Below the pieces are notes generated by a model. That model made no database searches. It saw only the letters and a list, made by a program, of their open reading frames with translations, and was not told where the DNA came from. Shown here one piece after another: positions 22,771 to 33,071 of a stretch of DNA of 64,000 bases (positions are counted from its first letter, which is position 1; each line of letters opens with the position of its first letter). A program made the translations under genes and the position numbers. The stretch is from assembly GCA_947247005.1 (NCBI GenBank), contig OX365945.1, positions 39,672,551 through 39,736,550 of the forward strand, read 5' to 3'. This DNA is from Spisula solida (taxonomy: Eukaryota; Mollusca; Bivalvia; Venerida; Mactridae).

Positions 22771-25700
22771 TTACACAAGCTTGCATACAGCTAAAGCAAT
22801 ATGTACATTATGCAATACAATACCATTATTTCTAACAGCGAGATCCAGAATTAACTTACACTGATCTATTACATTCATGTTTATAAGTTTTCTGTACTCG
22901 TTATATCCAATACAGTATATCAGAGAATTCCACAGTTCAGTATGGTCATTACTAACACAATGACATAACCAGTGAATCACTAGATTATCTGTGAGCAATG
23001 AGCATTTCCGGCATCGTTGTATGTGTTGTCTTGATGTAAACTTCATGACTGTATGAAGAATGCGTCTACATGCGCGCGATAAGGAGGGCGTATTCTTTGA
23101 GACATACCACAAAGGGGAGCAGCGATCACTGTCAACGACACTAGGAAACAGCCAGTTGTTTTCGCCTTGTATAGCCTCTTCAAACATTCTGGTGTGGCTA
23201 GGAGACATCACGTTCCGTTTAAGTATTCCCTTCCATGCATTTTTACTAGGGAAAGTCGCACTTTGTATAAAAGTATCAATATATTCTACTAATTTGTAAC
23301 TGTTCAAAAGTCTGTATATATCAGGAATAAATCCTATAGATTGTCTGTCACCATTAACAAATCGACATAATCTGTGCACAAATACTTTACTGGCAAGGTA
23401 ATCACTTGATAGCCTACACAATTGTCCCAATAGTTGAAGTTTCTTGAAATCGATCAATGTCTCTATTGCAACCAGGTTCACACATGTCAGAGCAAGATTA
23501 GTACTGGTGCCCTTTACGAACTGTTGCATGTGTTTAATGCAGAAGCGATGGGCCCTTTCAAGTTTATTCATGTCACTTTTTGAATATGTTGACCACAGTT
23601 CGCAACCGTACAGCGCCTTAGGCAAAACAACCGTTTGATATATAGTTCTAATTGTAATTGGATTCACTGATGCCGTATCGACTCCATTGGTTACAATACT
23701 AAAGTATGTTCCACGTAACTTGGTACAAGCCTCCTGTATGTTAATCTTTGTACTGAACTTATCAGTGCACGTGATGCCTAAATGACAATAACTATCGCTT
23801 TCATCGATTGTATCTGGCCCAATTTTGAATTCACGATTGTCTCCCTTGGATAGTCGGTCATTAAACACAATCACTTTACATTTAGCAGCGTTATAGAAAT
23901 ATCTCCATTTCCGAGAATAGTTCGAGCAAATGTCTAACATATTGTCCAATCCTGTTTTTGAGAAAGATATCAGTGCCATATCGTCTGCGACTGTTGGTGA
24001 ACATAGCTGGTTCTTGTACATGCACAATCCAAACCCACTAGCTTCTAGTTCATTTATAAGTCCGTTAATAAAAACGAGATACATAAGTGGAGAGCTTTTT
24101 CCTCCTTGTCGCGTACCTTGTAGCACTGGAAATTCAGCAGATACCAAACCTTGGCATCTAATGCGACTCATAGAATTGGTGTACATTTCACGTATTGATA
24201 GTAGTGTGGTGGCATCAACATTGTACTCCATCAACTTGTAAAACAAACCAGAGTGCCAAACATGATCGAATGCCTGCTTGCCGTCGAGAAAACACGTATA
24301 CACTTTCGACGACTGTTCGTAACCGTAGTACATACATTCCCGGAGCACAAACGAGCTCATCATGCATCCAATGCCACGTTGAAATCCTCCTTGTTGTTTG
24401 TTTATTTTCAGTAATAATGTCTCCTGGCATCGGTCCAAAAGAACCATTTCAAACACTTTTAACAAAGTAGATGACAACGTAATGGCACGGTAATTGTTCG
24501 GATCATCTTTGCGTTTTCTGCCCCCTTTATGTAACGTGATAATAATTCCACTTTTCATGCGATTCGGAATATAATTCAGTCTCAACATATATGTATACAA
24601 GTTTGACAGCACCGGTGCAAGTTCTTGTTGTGCGCAGATAAGATGTTCATAGACTAAATGGTCATCACTGCCGGCTTTTCCTTTCGGTAGAGTTTGTATG
24701 GTTTTCTCTATAGTTTCTGCACTTACATATGCACTTTTGTCTGGTTCTAATGAACTAAATTGTTCGTTCACCGTAGACTCAACAACTCGTCTCCATTCAT
24801 CATTAAACACTCGCGAATCTGACTGTGAATATAGATCTTTGAAGTACAGTCCCCATTGTTCAGATAACTTTTCTCGGCCTCTACACAGTTCGTTATTAAA
24901 TACTATTCCGGCCCCATTACTAGATTTATTCGTCTTATTCCGCGATTTTAACGTTTTCCAAAAGTTCACATCGTGTGTTTCTGCCTCTTTTTCTAACTTC
25001 TGGTCAAGTGATAATAAGTACTGTCTGACGCATTGTCTATGGCGACGTCTAAACTCAGTTTTAAGACGTTTGTAATGTAAGAGCACACGCGAATCCTTAT
25101 TACGAGGTCTACCTGCTTTACACCACGCTTCTCTTGGACACTTCATTCTATTGTGTAATTCACTGAGTTCTGATGTCCAGTAAGGTTTCAAATAAGCACG
25201 ATATCGTTTTTGAGGAAACACATTTTGGGCATGAGACACTAGTTTATCACACAATGCCTTATATAAATGGTCAATACCTTGCTCATCAAGATCACAGTGA
25301 GTGAATGTATTCAATTGTTCATCTTCCGCAATGAGAGTTTGATAGTAAGACACACTTTCATTATTCGATTTCTTCCAGTTCACACAATGCTCGGTATTAT
25401 GAATCTCACTGTTAGAAATATGACATGCAATACAACAAAGAATAGGTCTATGTCTAGAAACATTCAAACAATGATCATCAGCTATCTCACAATGCAAAAC
25501 TAAATCTATATATTCTACAGGTAACAAAACATAGTCAATCATAGATACATACTGATTATCATACGATACAAAGGAGTTCCTGGGACCGTGACATATACGT
25601 GAGCAGTTTACAGCATTGAGATTACAATCAGACATAAACTTACATAAAAGTTTGTCACGTGTACTAAAATTCACAGTATTGACTCGAGCATTAAAATCAC

Positions 25701-26172
25701 CTAAGAAAACCGTTAGTCCTTGATTACAATACGAATAATACAAGTCAAACAGTAATGCTATACACTCATCGTACTTATCAATACTGTGATTAGTACAAGG
25801 CAAATATACCTGAAATATAAATATATAGTCTTTGGGCGAGATTTGTAATTGTATACCCACAATTCGATCACTGTCAATATTCAATGGTACTACATAATTA
25901 TCAAATTTCCTATGCCATAAGATGGCGACACCTCCTTTACCGACCTTCCGCTTGCAGCTTGTGTTCATCAAGTCATTGTCACATACCGCGTGATATTTAT
26001 AGCAACTAGAAATATCCCCTAGAAAGTATAAATTATTAGTATTTAACCAATGCTCTGAGATCCCACATATATCTATCTCGCCTCCTGTAATAACATCACA
26101 CAGGTAGGACGCACTAGACATGATACCTGTCACATTCCATGTTATCATATTTAATCTGTTATGAACCATCAA
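22771..26172 (-). CDS. LINE ORF2: endonuclease and reverse transcriptase
   Basis: 1133 residues, uninterrupted; makes the target nick and copies element RNA into DNA. APE-like endonuclease at about 1-250: TWNVTG, E40 in GISEHW, VYLPC, FLGDFNAR at 156-163, MIDYVLL with D213, and SRHRP at 239-243 where most APE endonucleases have S-D-H. Reverse transcriptase at about 490-800: DDPNNYRAITLSS, QQGGFQRGIGC, FLDGKQAFD with D630, GTRQGGKSSPL and VADDM with D730-D731. A C-terminal zinc-knuckle-like cluster CRKC...H..CHC begins at residue 1054, as in many LINE ORF2 proteins. ORF1 lies 50 bp upstream. No frameshift or stop. The SDH-to-SRH change may affect nicking or may be normal for this family. Confidence 0.93.
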   Translation of the reverse strand: MMVHNRLNMITWNVTGIMSSASYLCDVITGGEIDICGISEHWLNTNNLYFLGDISSCYKYHAVCDNDLMNTSCKRKVGKGGVAILWHRKFDNYVVPLNIDSDRIVGIQLQISPKDYIFIFQVYLPCTNHSIDKYDECIALLFDLYYSYCNQGLTVFLGDFNARVNTVNFSTRDKLLCKFMSDCNLNAVNCSRICHGPRNSFVSYDNQYVSMIDYVLLPVEYIDLVLHCEIADDHCLNVSRHRPILCCIACHISNSEIHNTEHCVNWKKSNNESVSYYQTLIAEDEQLNTFTHCDLDEQGIDHLYKALCDKLVSHAQNVFPQKRYRAYLKPYWTSELSELHNRMKCPREAWCKAGRPRNKDSRVLLHYKRLKTEFRRRHRQCVRQYLLSLDQKLEKEAETHDVNFWKTLKSRNKTNKSSNGAGIVFNNELCRGREKLSEQWGLYFKDLYSQSDSRVFNDEWRRVVESTVNEQFSSLEPDKSAYVSAETIEKTIQTLPKGKAGSDDHLVYEHLICAQQELAPVLSNLYTYMLRLNYIPNRMKSGIIITLHKGGRKRKDDPNNYRAITLSSTLLKVFEMVLLDRCQETLLLKINKQQGGFQRGIGCMMSSFVLRECMYYGYEQSSKVYTCFLDGKQAFDHVWHSGLFYKLMEYNVDATTLLSIREMYTNSMSRIRCQGLVSAEFPVLQGTRQGGKSSPLMYLVFINGLINELEASGFGLCMYKNQLCSPTVADDMALISFSKTGLDNMLDICSNYSRKWRYFYNAAKCKVIVFNDRLSKGDNREFKIGPDTIDESDSYCHLGITCTDKFSTKINIQEACTKLRGTYFSIVTNGVDTASVNPITIRTIYQTVVLPKALYGCELWSTYSKSDMNKLERAHRFCIKHMQQFVKGTSTNLALTCVNLVAIETLIDFKKLQLLGQLCRLSSDYLASKVFVHRLCRFVNGDRQSIGFIPDIYRLLNSYKLVEYIDTFIQSATFPSKNAWKGILKRNVMSPSHTRMFEEAIQGENNWLFPSVVDSDRCSPLWYVSKNTPSLSRACRRILHTVMKFTSRQHIQRCRKCSLLTDNLVIHWLCHCVSNDHTELWNSLIYCIGYNEYRKLINMNVIDQCKLILDLAVRNNGIVLHNVHIALAVCKLV

Positions 26173-26222
26173 ATAAAATGAGCATATATCACACCTTAAG
26201 TCAAACTATCGGAATATCACAG

Positions 26223-27764
26223 TTATTCCACATCCGAACTTAGACCTTCATAACGATTAGCACCGTCATAAATACAGTCACTCGTACTTGAATAGAGACC
26301 TGTCTTCCTCCCATCTGGCTGACGTCCGTAGTCATCTCGTCTCATCCTCGGTGGTTGGACACGATCATCTCTCCTCATCCTCGGTGGCTGGTCAATATCA
26401 TTTCGTCTCATCCTCGGTGGTTGGTCACGCATATGTTGTCTCGATTTCCATAGTCTACATGTAACGTAGTCTGGCCAGAAGCCTCGATCCAGCACCATAT
26501 CAGCACTGTCATCAGCCATAACGTTAAGTCTGATAAGCACTTTATTTGTGTTATGACGTAGAGGGAACACACTTATAGTGCTGACTTTCGGTCCCTTTCT
26601 GTTAATAACATTACTTAATATATCTGTGTTCACTTTGTTCGATAAACCAAGAACACAAAAACGCTTCGTACGTTTCCGTCTGTGGTCCCAAAACCCATCG
26701 TTCATATGGTTATCACCGTCCTCCTGACCGGTTATATGCACTGGGATATGTAGCCCATTGCTTACTGGCGACTGTTGAGTAACAGGTACATGGTTGCTAG
26801 CAGCTTTGGTATCCAGGACTCTTCCACAAGATGCGTTGTTTTCATGGACTACATCGGCATATTGGTCCGTACCAGAACAATTTAAAGTGTTTGTTTTCAC
26901 TGGTGTTTGAGTTTCATAATATGTATTAGTGTTCAGACTGGCTATTGTCACAATGTTTTCAGTTTCCAGGAAACTCTCCACAAGTCTTATACGGTCTTCT
27001 AGTTGTAAGATTGTCCGACACAATGAACTAGTGATATTATGAACAGTATCACGTGAGTTGAACATGCACTGCTTTACTTCCTGGTTACAACTGTGCAGGT
27101 CATTCTTAATGCTGTCCAATACGGATTTAGTTGCCGCCATTTGTTCCGACCGCATTTTCTCCTGAGCATGTTGTCGTTGTTTCATAAGAAGAATGTCTGC
27201 TTGCATACCCGACATGGTATCTTTGCAAACGGATAACTCTTTGGCACACAAACAATGTGCCGGAAGTGACGTTGTGGTTCGTGTGTCCTTACGATTCACT
27301 GATGATTTCCTCACTTTGGATGTACTGATAAGTGATTTCAGTATGTTACAATCACCACCTTCCGTAACATCTATGATACTGTGAATGTCTTGCGCTAACT
27401 TCACCACCACAGGTTCACCGGTTCGCGTTGACACCCTGCGTTTCAAATCAGCATCATTTCCAAATGGAAAATTCGAGTGAACTATTTTTAAATGTTCAAA
27501 ATATTCCGTTCTTATTCTCTCTAAGTCAATTTCGCTAGATGAAAAGTCCGTTAGAATTTGCGATACAAACATGTCTCTGGGTAACTCCCTATACAGCTTT
27601 ACTACCGAGCGATATTCCTCAAGAACCTGCATGCGTTCTTCGTTGATGTCGGATTCAGCTGAGTCATAATCACTAAACTCATCAGACACATTGCCCGATG
27701 TCGATTCTGGGTAGACCTCATCCACTTCATCCAATATGTTAAACTGCACCGTTATTTCATCCAT
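26223..27764 (-). CDS. LINE ORF1: RNA-binding-type protein
   Basis: 513 residues. The start ATG has A at -3 and G at +4. The N-terminal third is acidic (DEVDEVYPES, DSAESDINEE). The middle has a likely coiled coil (LEDRIRLVESFLETE). At about 370-445 a globular segment beginning KRFCVLGLSNK and including VFPLRHNTNKVLIRL resembles the RRM-like fold of LINE ORF1 proteins. The tail holds three tandem QPPRMRR(N/D)D units, arginine-rich and probably nucleic-acid binding. ORF1 proteins package LINE RNA; that role here is inferred from position and composition. The first ~374 residues are copied again in the chimeric frame at 29376-30884. Confidence 0.85.
   Translation of the reverse strand: MDEITVQFNILDEVDEVYPESTSGNVSDEFSDYDSAESDINEERMQVLEEYRSVVKLYRELPRDMFVSQILTDFSSSEIDLERIRTEYFEHLKIVHSNFPFGNDADLKRRVSTRTGEPVVVKLAQDIHSIIDVTEGGDCNILKSLISTSKVRKSSVNRKDTRTTTSLPAHCLCAKELSVCKDTMSGMQADILLMKQRQHAQEKMRSEQMAATKSVLDSIKNDLHSCNQEVKQCMFNSRDTVHNITSSLCRTILQLEDRIRLVESFLETENIVTIASLNTNTYYETQTPVKTNTLNCSGTDQYADVVHENNASCGRVLDTKAASNHVPVTQQSPVSNGLHIPVHITGQEDGDNHMNDGFWDHRRKRTKRFCVLGLSNKVNTDILSNVINRKGPKVSTISVFPLRHNTNKVLIRLNVMADDSADMVLDRGFWPDYVTCRLWKSRQHMRDQPPRMRRNDIDQPPRMRRDDRVQPPRMRRDDYGRQPDGRKTGLYSSTSDCIYDGANRYEGLSSDVE
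26330..26430 (-). repeat. Coding minisatellite in ORF1 tail
   Basis: Three ~36-bp units encoding QPPRMRR(N/D)D; seen on the plus strand as repeated CATCCTCGGTGG(T/C)TGG. In frame, so the copy number changes protein length without breaking it. Confidence 0.85.
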
Positions 27765-28211
27765 TGTTCACATTCAAAGTTCTAGATTTCAATTCAATAG
27801 TTAAACGTTCATTTCCTGATATCAGTCCGTATTCCGTTCTTTATTATGTACGGATTAACGTGGCTTTATCGCTACCTCAGCTGGCGGCTCAGTAATGCGT
27901 GACGAAATTTTGAGCGTACTGGTGAGCGATAATCAGAATCAATTCATCAAAATAACAATGTCTATTCAACGTAGATCTTAGATATACATATAGTGATTTC
28001 AAATCGATTCGAACAAAGGATTATCCAGAATAGTGAATTAATCAAAGCTCATAGTCAAATTTAGCATACTGAATATATCTGCAACTCACTCATGTATTCA
28101 ATAATCCAATAAACAATCCAATTTAATCCTTTATATCCAATAAACACATTATTATCACAATTTTTGTCAGATCGTTCAAAACACGTCTTGTTTACAAATC
28201 GTACCGATGGT
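27765..28211 (-). promoter_or_regulatory. 5' region of the intact LINE, presumed internal promoter
   Basis: 447 bp between the LINE 5' boundary and the ORF1 ATG, free of coding. In this class the 5' region usually carries the internal promoter; that function is inferred. A copy lies at 30885-31331. Confidence 0.5.
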
Positions 28212-29757
28212 TACTCCGCTGTTTGTCCCAGTCGGAGATCACTCATGTTACCAAAATGGTATAAACGGAACAACCACGGTGCTGACATCCTGATAGCCAA
28301 TGCAACCCTCACCGGGACCCAGCATTATACAATGTACCCTAATCAATAATAACTACATGAAAATAATATATACATTATATACAAGACAACAGTGTCCAAC
28401 AAAATAACACACAGTAATGCTACATCATAACATGTTCACCAGGCAACAAAGGACAGTCCGACTTGACTTACAGATTGATGGATTGTGGCCTTAAATACGA
28501 CTTAAACGCATTGGAACGCCATCGCCCTAGGTGACGAATTTGTGAGTCTGATAGACTGCATGTATGAGGTAGCCCAACCCTCCCAATGCGAAAACAGTGG
28601 TATGTGTACAAAGCTGGATTAAGACCAACTTTAAGGACACAGGACCTTAAAATTCGGGCAAACTGTTTGGCTGAGACAGGATCACCTGATTCGTTAATGA
28701 ACAGGGGAACTGTATATGATGGGCGCAGTTTGATAAATGCATGGACTGCCCGTACCGGACATATTTTGACCTTGCTATGACATGGTAATGATACCGTGAA
28801 TGGGGTTACTGAATGTTTGTAATGATTCATAATGATAGACAGATGAACTGGTTTTTTGTGTTTGTGCTTAAAAGCAATGTCATTGTGTGAGATGGTGTGG
28901 TCGGCATTACTAGAATATGCTATTTTTCCTACCCGTAGTAAAGCGAAAAAAGCCAAGGAGAACATGGCTCTAAACAATGCAATATTGTATTCCGATTTGA
29001 AAACTCTCGGTAGCGTGGATATCAATTTCCTCAGAATGGAAATAGTGATAGGTTGCCTTTTATCACAACTGGGAGAAAGATGCTTACAATCTAACAGCAC
29101 TCTCTGAACCAAGAACTTATGTTCTGAATTGTTATGACCTTGCAATTTGTTGATATAATTGAGGGCTCACACTCTTGCACAGATGGTAGAATATTTCAAA
29201 CCTATCGAGTGACAGTGAGCAATAAAAAGTGTTAGTTTTTTGTTTGTAATTGTCCCAGATGGATGGGCGCCATAGTGACGTAAATGCAATGAACTGTATA
29301 TTGAGAAGGCTGTACGGTAAGTCTGGCGCGTGCTGTTAGCCAATGAACTGTCTAATAAGGTACTGACCACCGTCATCAGAGGGGTTCTAGTAAAGTGTCT
29401 GGAATAATGGTCGGTTCCAAGTCTGCTAGAGGGGCGTTCAGTCGGAAGTCTTTTATCTGTGAACGAGAAAGCATGTCTGCTAAATTGTTAAGCTTGCCAC
29501 ACACGTGCTCGGCATGCACTAGAATATTGTGCTTCATACATGATAAAACTAACCGTCTAACTAGATGCATGATATGAACATCTCTACTGGACTGTTTGTT
29601 GATGATGTATACTACAGCCATATTGTCAGAGTGAAGAACGATGCATTTGTTTGTCAATTTTGACCCCCATACCTCCAGCGCAATAGTAATTGGAAATAGT
29701 TCCTTGAACGTAGTATCAGGCCATGCCCCATAAAACCAGTGATTGTTCAATATTGCT
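28212..29757 (-). repeat. DIRS 3' block, copy B (truncated in RNase H)
   Basis: Same as 19167-20712 and 31332-32877. It stops inside the RNase H coding region at 29757, where the tandem-duplication joint fuses it to LINE ORF1. Confidence 0.92.
28468..29376 (-). pseudogene. DIRS-like tyrosine recombinase, copy B
   Basis: Identical by eye to copy A (19423-20331), including the in-frame TGA (about 29167) and the R, HxxR, W and Y catalytic residues. It lies directly downstream of the chimeric ORF with the same TGATG stop/start overlap. Confidence 0.9.
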
Positions 29758-30884
29758 ATCGATAAACCAAGAACACAAAAACGCTTCGTACGTTTCCGTC
29801 TGTGGTCCCAAAACCCATCGTTCATATGGTTATCACCGTCCTCCTGACCGGTTATATGCACTGGGATATGTAGCCCATTGCTTACTGGCGACTGTTGAGT
29901 AACAGGTACATGGTTGCTAGCAGCTTTGGTATCCAGGACTCTTCCACAAGATGCGTTGTTTTCATGGACTACATCGGCATATTGGTCCGTACCAGAACAA
30001 TTTAAAGTGTTTGTTTTCACTGGTGTTTGAGTTTCATAATATGTATTAGTGTTCAGACTGGCTATTGTCACAATGTTTTCAGTTTCCAGGAAACTCTCCA
30101 CAAGTCTTATACGGTCTTCTAGTTGTAAGATTGTCCGACACAATGAACTAGTGATATTATGAACAGTATCACGTGAGTTGAACATGCACTGCTTTACTTC
30201 CTGGTTACAACTGTGCAGGTCATTCTTAATGCTGTCCAATACGGATTTAGTTGCCGCCATTTGTTCCGACCGCATTTTCTCCTGAGCATGTTGTCGTTGT
30301 TTCATAAGAAGAATGTCTGCTTGCATACCCGACATGGTATCTTTGCAAACGGATAACTCTTTGGCACACAAACAATGTGCCGGAAGTGACGTTGTGGTTC
30401 GTGTGTCCTTACGATTCACTGATGATTTCCTCACTTTGGATGTACTGATAAGTGATTTCAGTATGTTACAATCACCACCTTCCGTAACATCTATGATACT
30501 GTGAATGTCTTGCGCTAACTTCACCACCACAGGTTCACCGGTTCGCGTTGACACCCTGCGTTTCAAATCAGCATCATTTCCAAATGGAAAATTCGAGTGA
30601 ACTATTTTTAAATGTTCAAAATATTCCGTTCTTATTCTCTCTAAGTCAATTTCGCTAGATGAAAAGTCCGTTAGAATTTGCGATACAAACATGTCTCTGG
30701 GTAACTCCCTATACAGCTTTACTACCGAGCGATATTCCTCAAGAACCTGCATGCGTTCTTCGTTGATGTCGGATTCAGCTGAGTCATAATCACTAAACTC
30801 ATCAGACACATTGCCCGATGTCGATTCTGGGTAGACCTCATCCACTTCATCCAATATGTTAAACTGCACCGTTATTTCATCCAT
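29376..30884 (-). CDS. Chimeric ORF: LINE ORF1 N-terminus fused to DIRS RNase H C-terminus
   Basis: 502 residues without interruption. Residues 1 to about 374 are the LINE ORF1 N-terminus (acidic region plus coiled coil). After LGLS comes IAIL, then the RNase H tail from NNHWFYGAW to the native stop. The fusion loses the ORF1 RRM-like domain and arginine-rich tail, and the first RNase H strand with its catalytic Asp (TDAS), so ribonuclease activity is not expected. The ORF1 start and upstream 5' region are both copied, so transcription is possible. The TGATG overlap with the recombinase frame is kept. No evidence that it is expressed; the frame match at the joint may be chance (one in three). 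Confidence 0.85.
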   Translation of the reverse strand: MDEITVQFNILDEVDEVYPESTSGNVSDEFSDYDSAESDINEERMQVLEEYRSVVKLYRELPRDMFVSQILTDFSSSEIDLERIRTEYFEHLKIVHSNFPFGNDADLKRRVSTRTGEPVVVKLAQDIHSIIDVTEGGDCNILKSLISTSKVRKSSVNRKDTRTTTSLPAHCLCAKELSVCKDTMSGMQADILLMKQRQHAQEKMRSEQMAATKSVLDSIKNDLHSCNQEVKQCMFNSRDTVHNITSSLCRTILQLEDRIRLVESFLETENIVTIASLNTNTYYETQTPVKTNTLNCSGTDQYADVVHENNASCGRVLDTKAASNHVPVTQQSPVSNGLHIPVHITGQEDGDNHMNDGFWDHRRKRTKRFCVLGLSIAILNNHWFYGAWPDTTFKELFPITIALEVWGSKLTNKCIVLHSDNMAVVYIINKQSSRDVHIMHLVRRLVLSCMKHNILVHAEHVCGKLNNLADMLSRSQIKDFRLNAPLADLEPTIIPDTLLEPL

Positions 30885-31331
30885 TGTTCACATTCAAAGT
30901 TCTAGATTTCAATTCAATAGTTAAACGTTCATTTCCTGATATCAGTCCGTATTCCGTTCTTTATTATGTACGGATTAACGTGGCTTTATCGCTACCTCAG
31001 CTGGCGGCTCAGTAATGCGTGACGAAATTTTGAGCGTACTGGTGAGCGATAATCAGAATCAATTCATCAAAATAACAATGTCTATTCAACGTAGATCTTA
31101 GATATACATATAGTGATTTCAAATCGATTCGAACAAAGGATTATCCAGAATAGTGAATTAATCAAAGCTCATAGTCAAATTTAGCATACTGAATATATCT
31201 GCAACTCACTCATGTATTCAATAATCCAATAAACAATCCAATTTAATCCTTTATATCCAATAAACACATTATTATCACAATTTTTGTCAGATCGTTCAAA
31301 ACACGTCTTGTTTACAAATCGTACCGATGGT
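29761..31331 (-). mobile_element. 5' fragment of the LINE (duplicated)
   Basis: Copy of 26641-28211: the 5' region and about 374 codons of ORF1, with no ORF2. Present because of the tandem duplication, not a separate retrotransposition: its 5' joint to DIRS DNA (31331/31332) is the same as at 28211/28212. Confidence 0.9.
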
Positions 31332-31587
31332 TACTCCGCTGTTTGTCCCAGTCGGAGATCACTCATGTTACCAAAATGGTATAAACGGAACAACCACGGT
31401 GCTGACATCCTGATAGCCAATGCAACCCTCACCGGGACCCAGCATTATACAATGTACCCTAATCAATAATAACTACATGAAAATAATATATACATTATAT
31501 ACAAGACAACAGTGTCCAACAAAATAACACACAGTAATGCTACATCATAACATGTTCACCAGGCAACAAAGGACAGTCCGACTTGAC

Positions 31588-32496
31588 TTACAGATTGATG
31601 GATTGTGGCCTTAAATACGACTTAAACGCATTGGAACGCCATCGCCCTAGGTGACGAATTTGTGAGTCTGATAGACTGCATGTATGAGGTAGCCCAACCC
31701 TCCCAATGCGAAAACAGTGGTATGTGTACAAAGCTGGATTAAGACCAACTTTAAGGACACAGGACCTTAAAATTCGGGCAAACTGTTTGGCTGAGACAGG
31801 ATCACCTGATTCGTTAATGAACAGGGGAACTGTATATGATGGGCGCAGTTTGATAAATGCATGGACTGCCCGTACCGGACATATTTTGACCTTGCTATGA
31901 CATGGTAATGATACCGTGAATGGGGTTACTGAATGTTTGTAATGATTCATAATGATAGACAGATGAACTGGTTTTTTGTGTTTGTGCTTAAAAGCAATGT
32001 CATTGTGTGAGATGGTGTGGTCGGCATTACTAGAATATGCTATTTTTCCTACCCGTAGTAAAGCGAAAAAAGCCAAGGAGAACATGGCTCTAAACAATGC
32101 AATATTGTATTCCGATTTGAAAACTCTCGGTAGCGTGGATATCAATTTCCTCAGAATGGAAATAGTGATAGGTTGCCTTTTATCACAACTGGGAGAAAGA
32201 TGCTTACAATCTAACAGCACTCTCTGAACCAAGAACTTATGTTCTGAATTGTTATGACCTTGCAATTTGTTGATATAATTGAGGGCTCACACTCTTGCAC
32301 AGATGGTAGAATATTTCAAACCTATCGAGTGACAGTGAGCAATAAAAAGTGTTAGTTTTTTGTTTGTAATTGTCCCAGATGGATGGGCGCCATAGTGACG
32401 TAAATGCAATGAACTGTATATTGAGAAGGCTGTACGGTAAGTCTGGCGCGTGCTGTTAGCCAATGAACTGTCTAATAAGGTACTGACCACCGTCAT
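31588..32496 (-). pseudogene. DIRS-like tyrosine recombinase, copy C
   Basis: Same sequence as copies A and B, with the in-frame TGA at about 32287 and the R, HxxR, W and Y residues kept. It is the copy still linked to its RNase H, and across the TTAA insertion to its reverse transcriptase. Confidence 0.9.
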
Positions 32497-33071
32497 CAGA
32501 GGGGTTCTAGTAAAGTGTCTGGAATAATGGTCGGTTCCAAGTCTGCTAGAGGGGCGTTCAGTCGGAAGTCTTTTATCTGTGAACGAGAAAGCATGTCTGC
32601 TAAATTGTTAAGCTTGCCACACACGTGCTCGGCATGCACTAGAATATTGTGCTTCATACATGATAAAACTAACCGTCTAACTAGATGCATGATATGAACA
32701 TCTCTACTGGACTGTTTGTTGATGATGTATACTACAGCCATATTGTCAGAGTGAAGAACGATGCATTTGTTTGTCAATTTTGACCCCCATACCTCCAGCG
32801 CAATAGTAATTGGAAATAGTTCCTTGAACGTAGTATCAGGCCATGCCCCATAAAACCAGTGATTGTTCAATATTGCTCCATATCCGATAGAGCCTGAAGC
32901 ATCTGTGAATAGATGTAGGGCAGTATCTGAAATCCATTTCTGATCTAGTAATATGTGTTTACCGTTAAAGTGTTCGATAAAAAGGCACCATGCTGCTAAA
33001 TCTTTCCTGCCTTCTTTATTGAGTGTAATTCTGTGGTTGGCATGAGTAACTCCTTCAGTAAGGTCAATTAA
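32496..33071 (-). pseudogene. DIRS-like RNase H domain, copy C
   Basis: Complete domain with the four acidic residues (TDAS, FKELFP, HSDNM, LADML). The frame begins at the TTAA of the insertion; reading through to the reverse transcriptase half at 37502 with one TTAA kept gives FLRRL-IDLTEG, the expected junction of this protein family. Its stop overlaps the recombinase ATG. Confidence 0.9.

Larger units (their letters stand above)
22430..28211 (-). mobile_element. Full-length non-LTR retrotransposon (APE class)
   Basis: 5782 bp on the minus strand: a 447-bp 5' region, ORF1 (513 aa), 50-bp gap, ORF2 (1133 aa) and a 341-bp 3' region ending in an A-rich tail (AATAAAAGTAAAAGAG). Both ORFs are open throughout, unlike every other LINE in the window, so the insertion is recent. 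It is flanked by 3263-bp direct repeats. Clade not assigned; the decayed element at 48600-54727 is a relative. Confidence 0.92.
26641..29760. repeat. 3120-bp tandem duplication, unit 1
   Basis: Matches 29761-32880 base for base as far as I can compare by eye, at a constant offset of 3120. The unit joins the LINE 5' half (26641-28211) to DIRS recombinase and partial RNase H (28212-29757). At the joint between units the DIRS match ends at 29757 (TATTGCT) and the LINE match begins at about 29759, leaving about one unexplained base. Confidence 0.95.
29761..32880. repeat. 3120-bp tandem duplication, unit 2
   Basis: Second unit; see 26641-29760. After 32877 the DIRS sequence runs on through the complete RNase H, whereas unit 1 ends at the joint. 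Confidence 0.95.

Noticed and set aside
28164..28349. Short plus-strand frames inside the repeated DIRS blocks (also near 19059, 31284 and 19811)
   Set aside because: They are shadows opposite the recombinase frame or trailing DNA and appear three times only because the block is repeated.
26641..32880. Dismissing the tandem duplication purely as an assembly error
   Set aside because: Cannot be excluded for the identical 3120-bp units, but the 3263-bp repeats differ by at least two bases and the joints are specific, so the structure is reported with the caveat.
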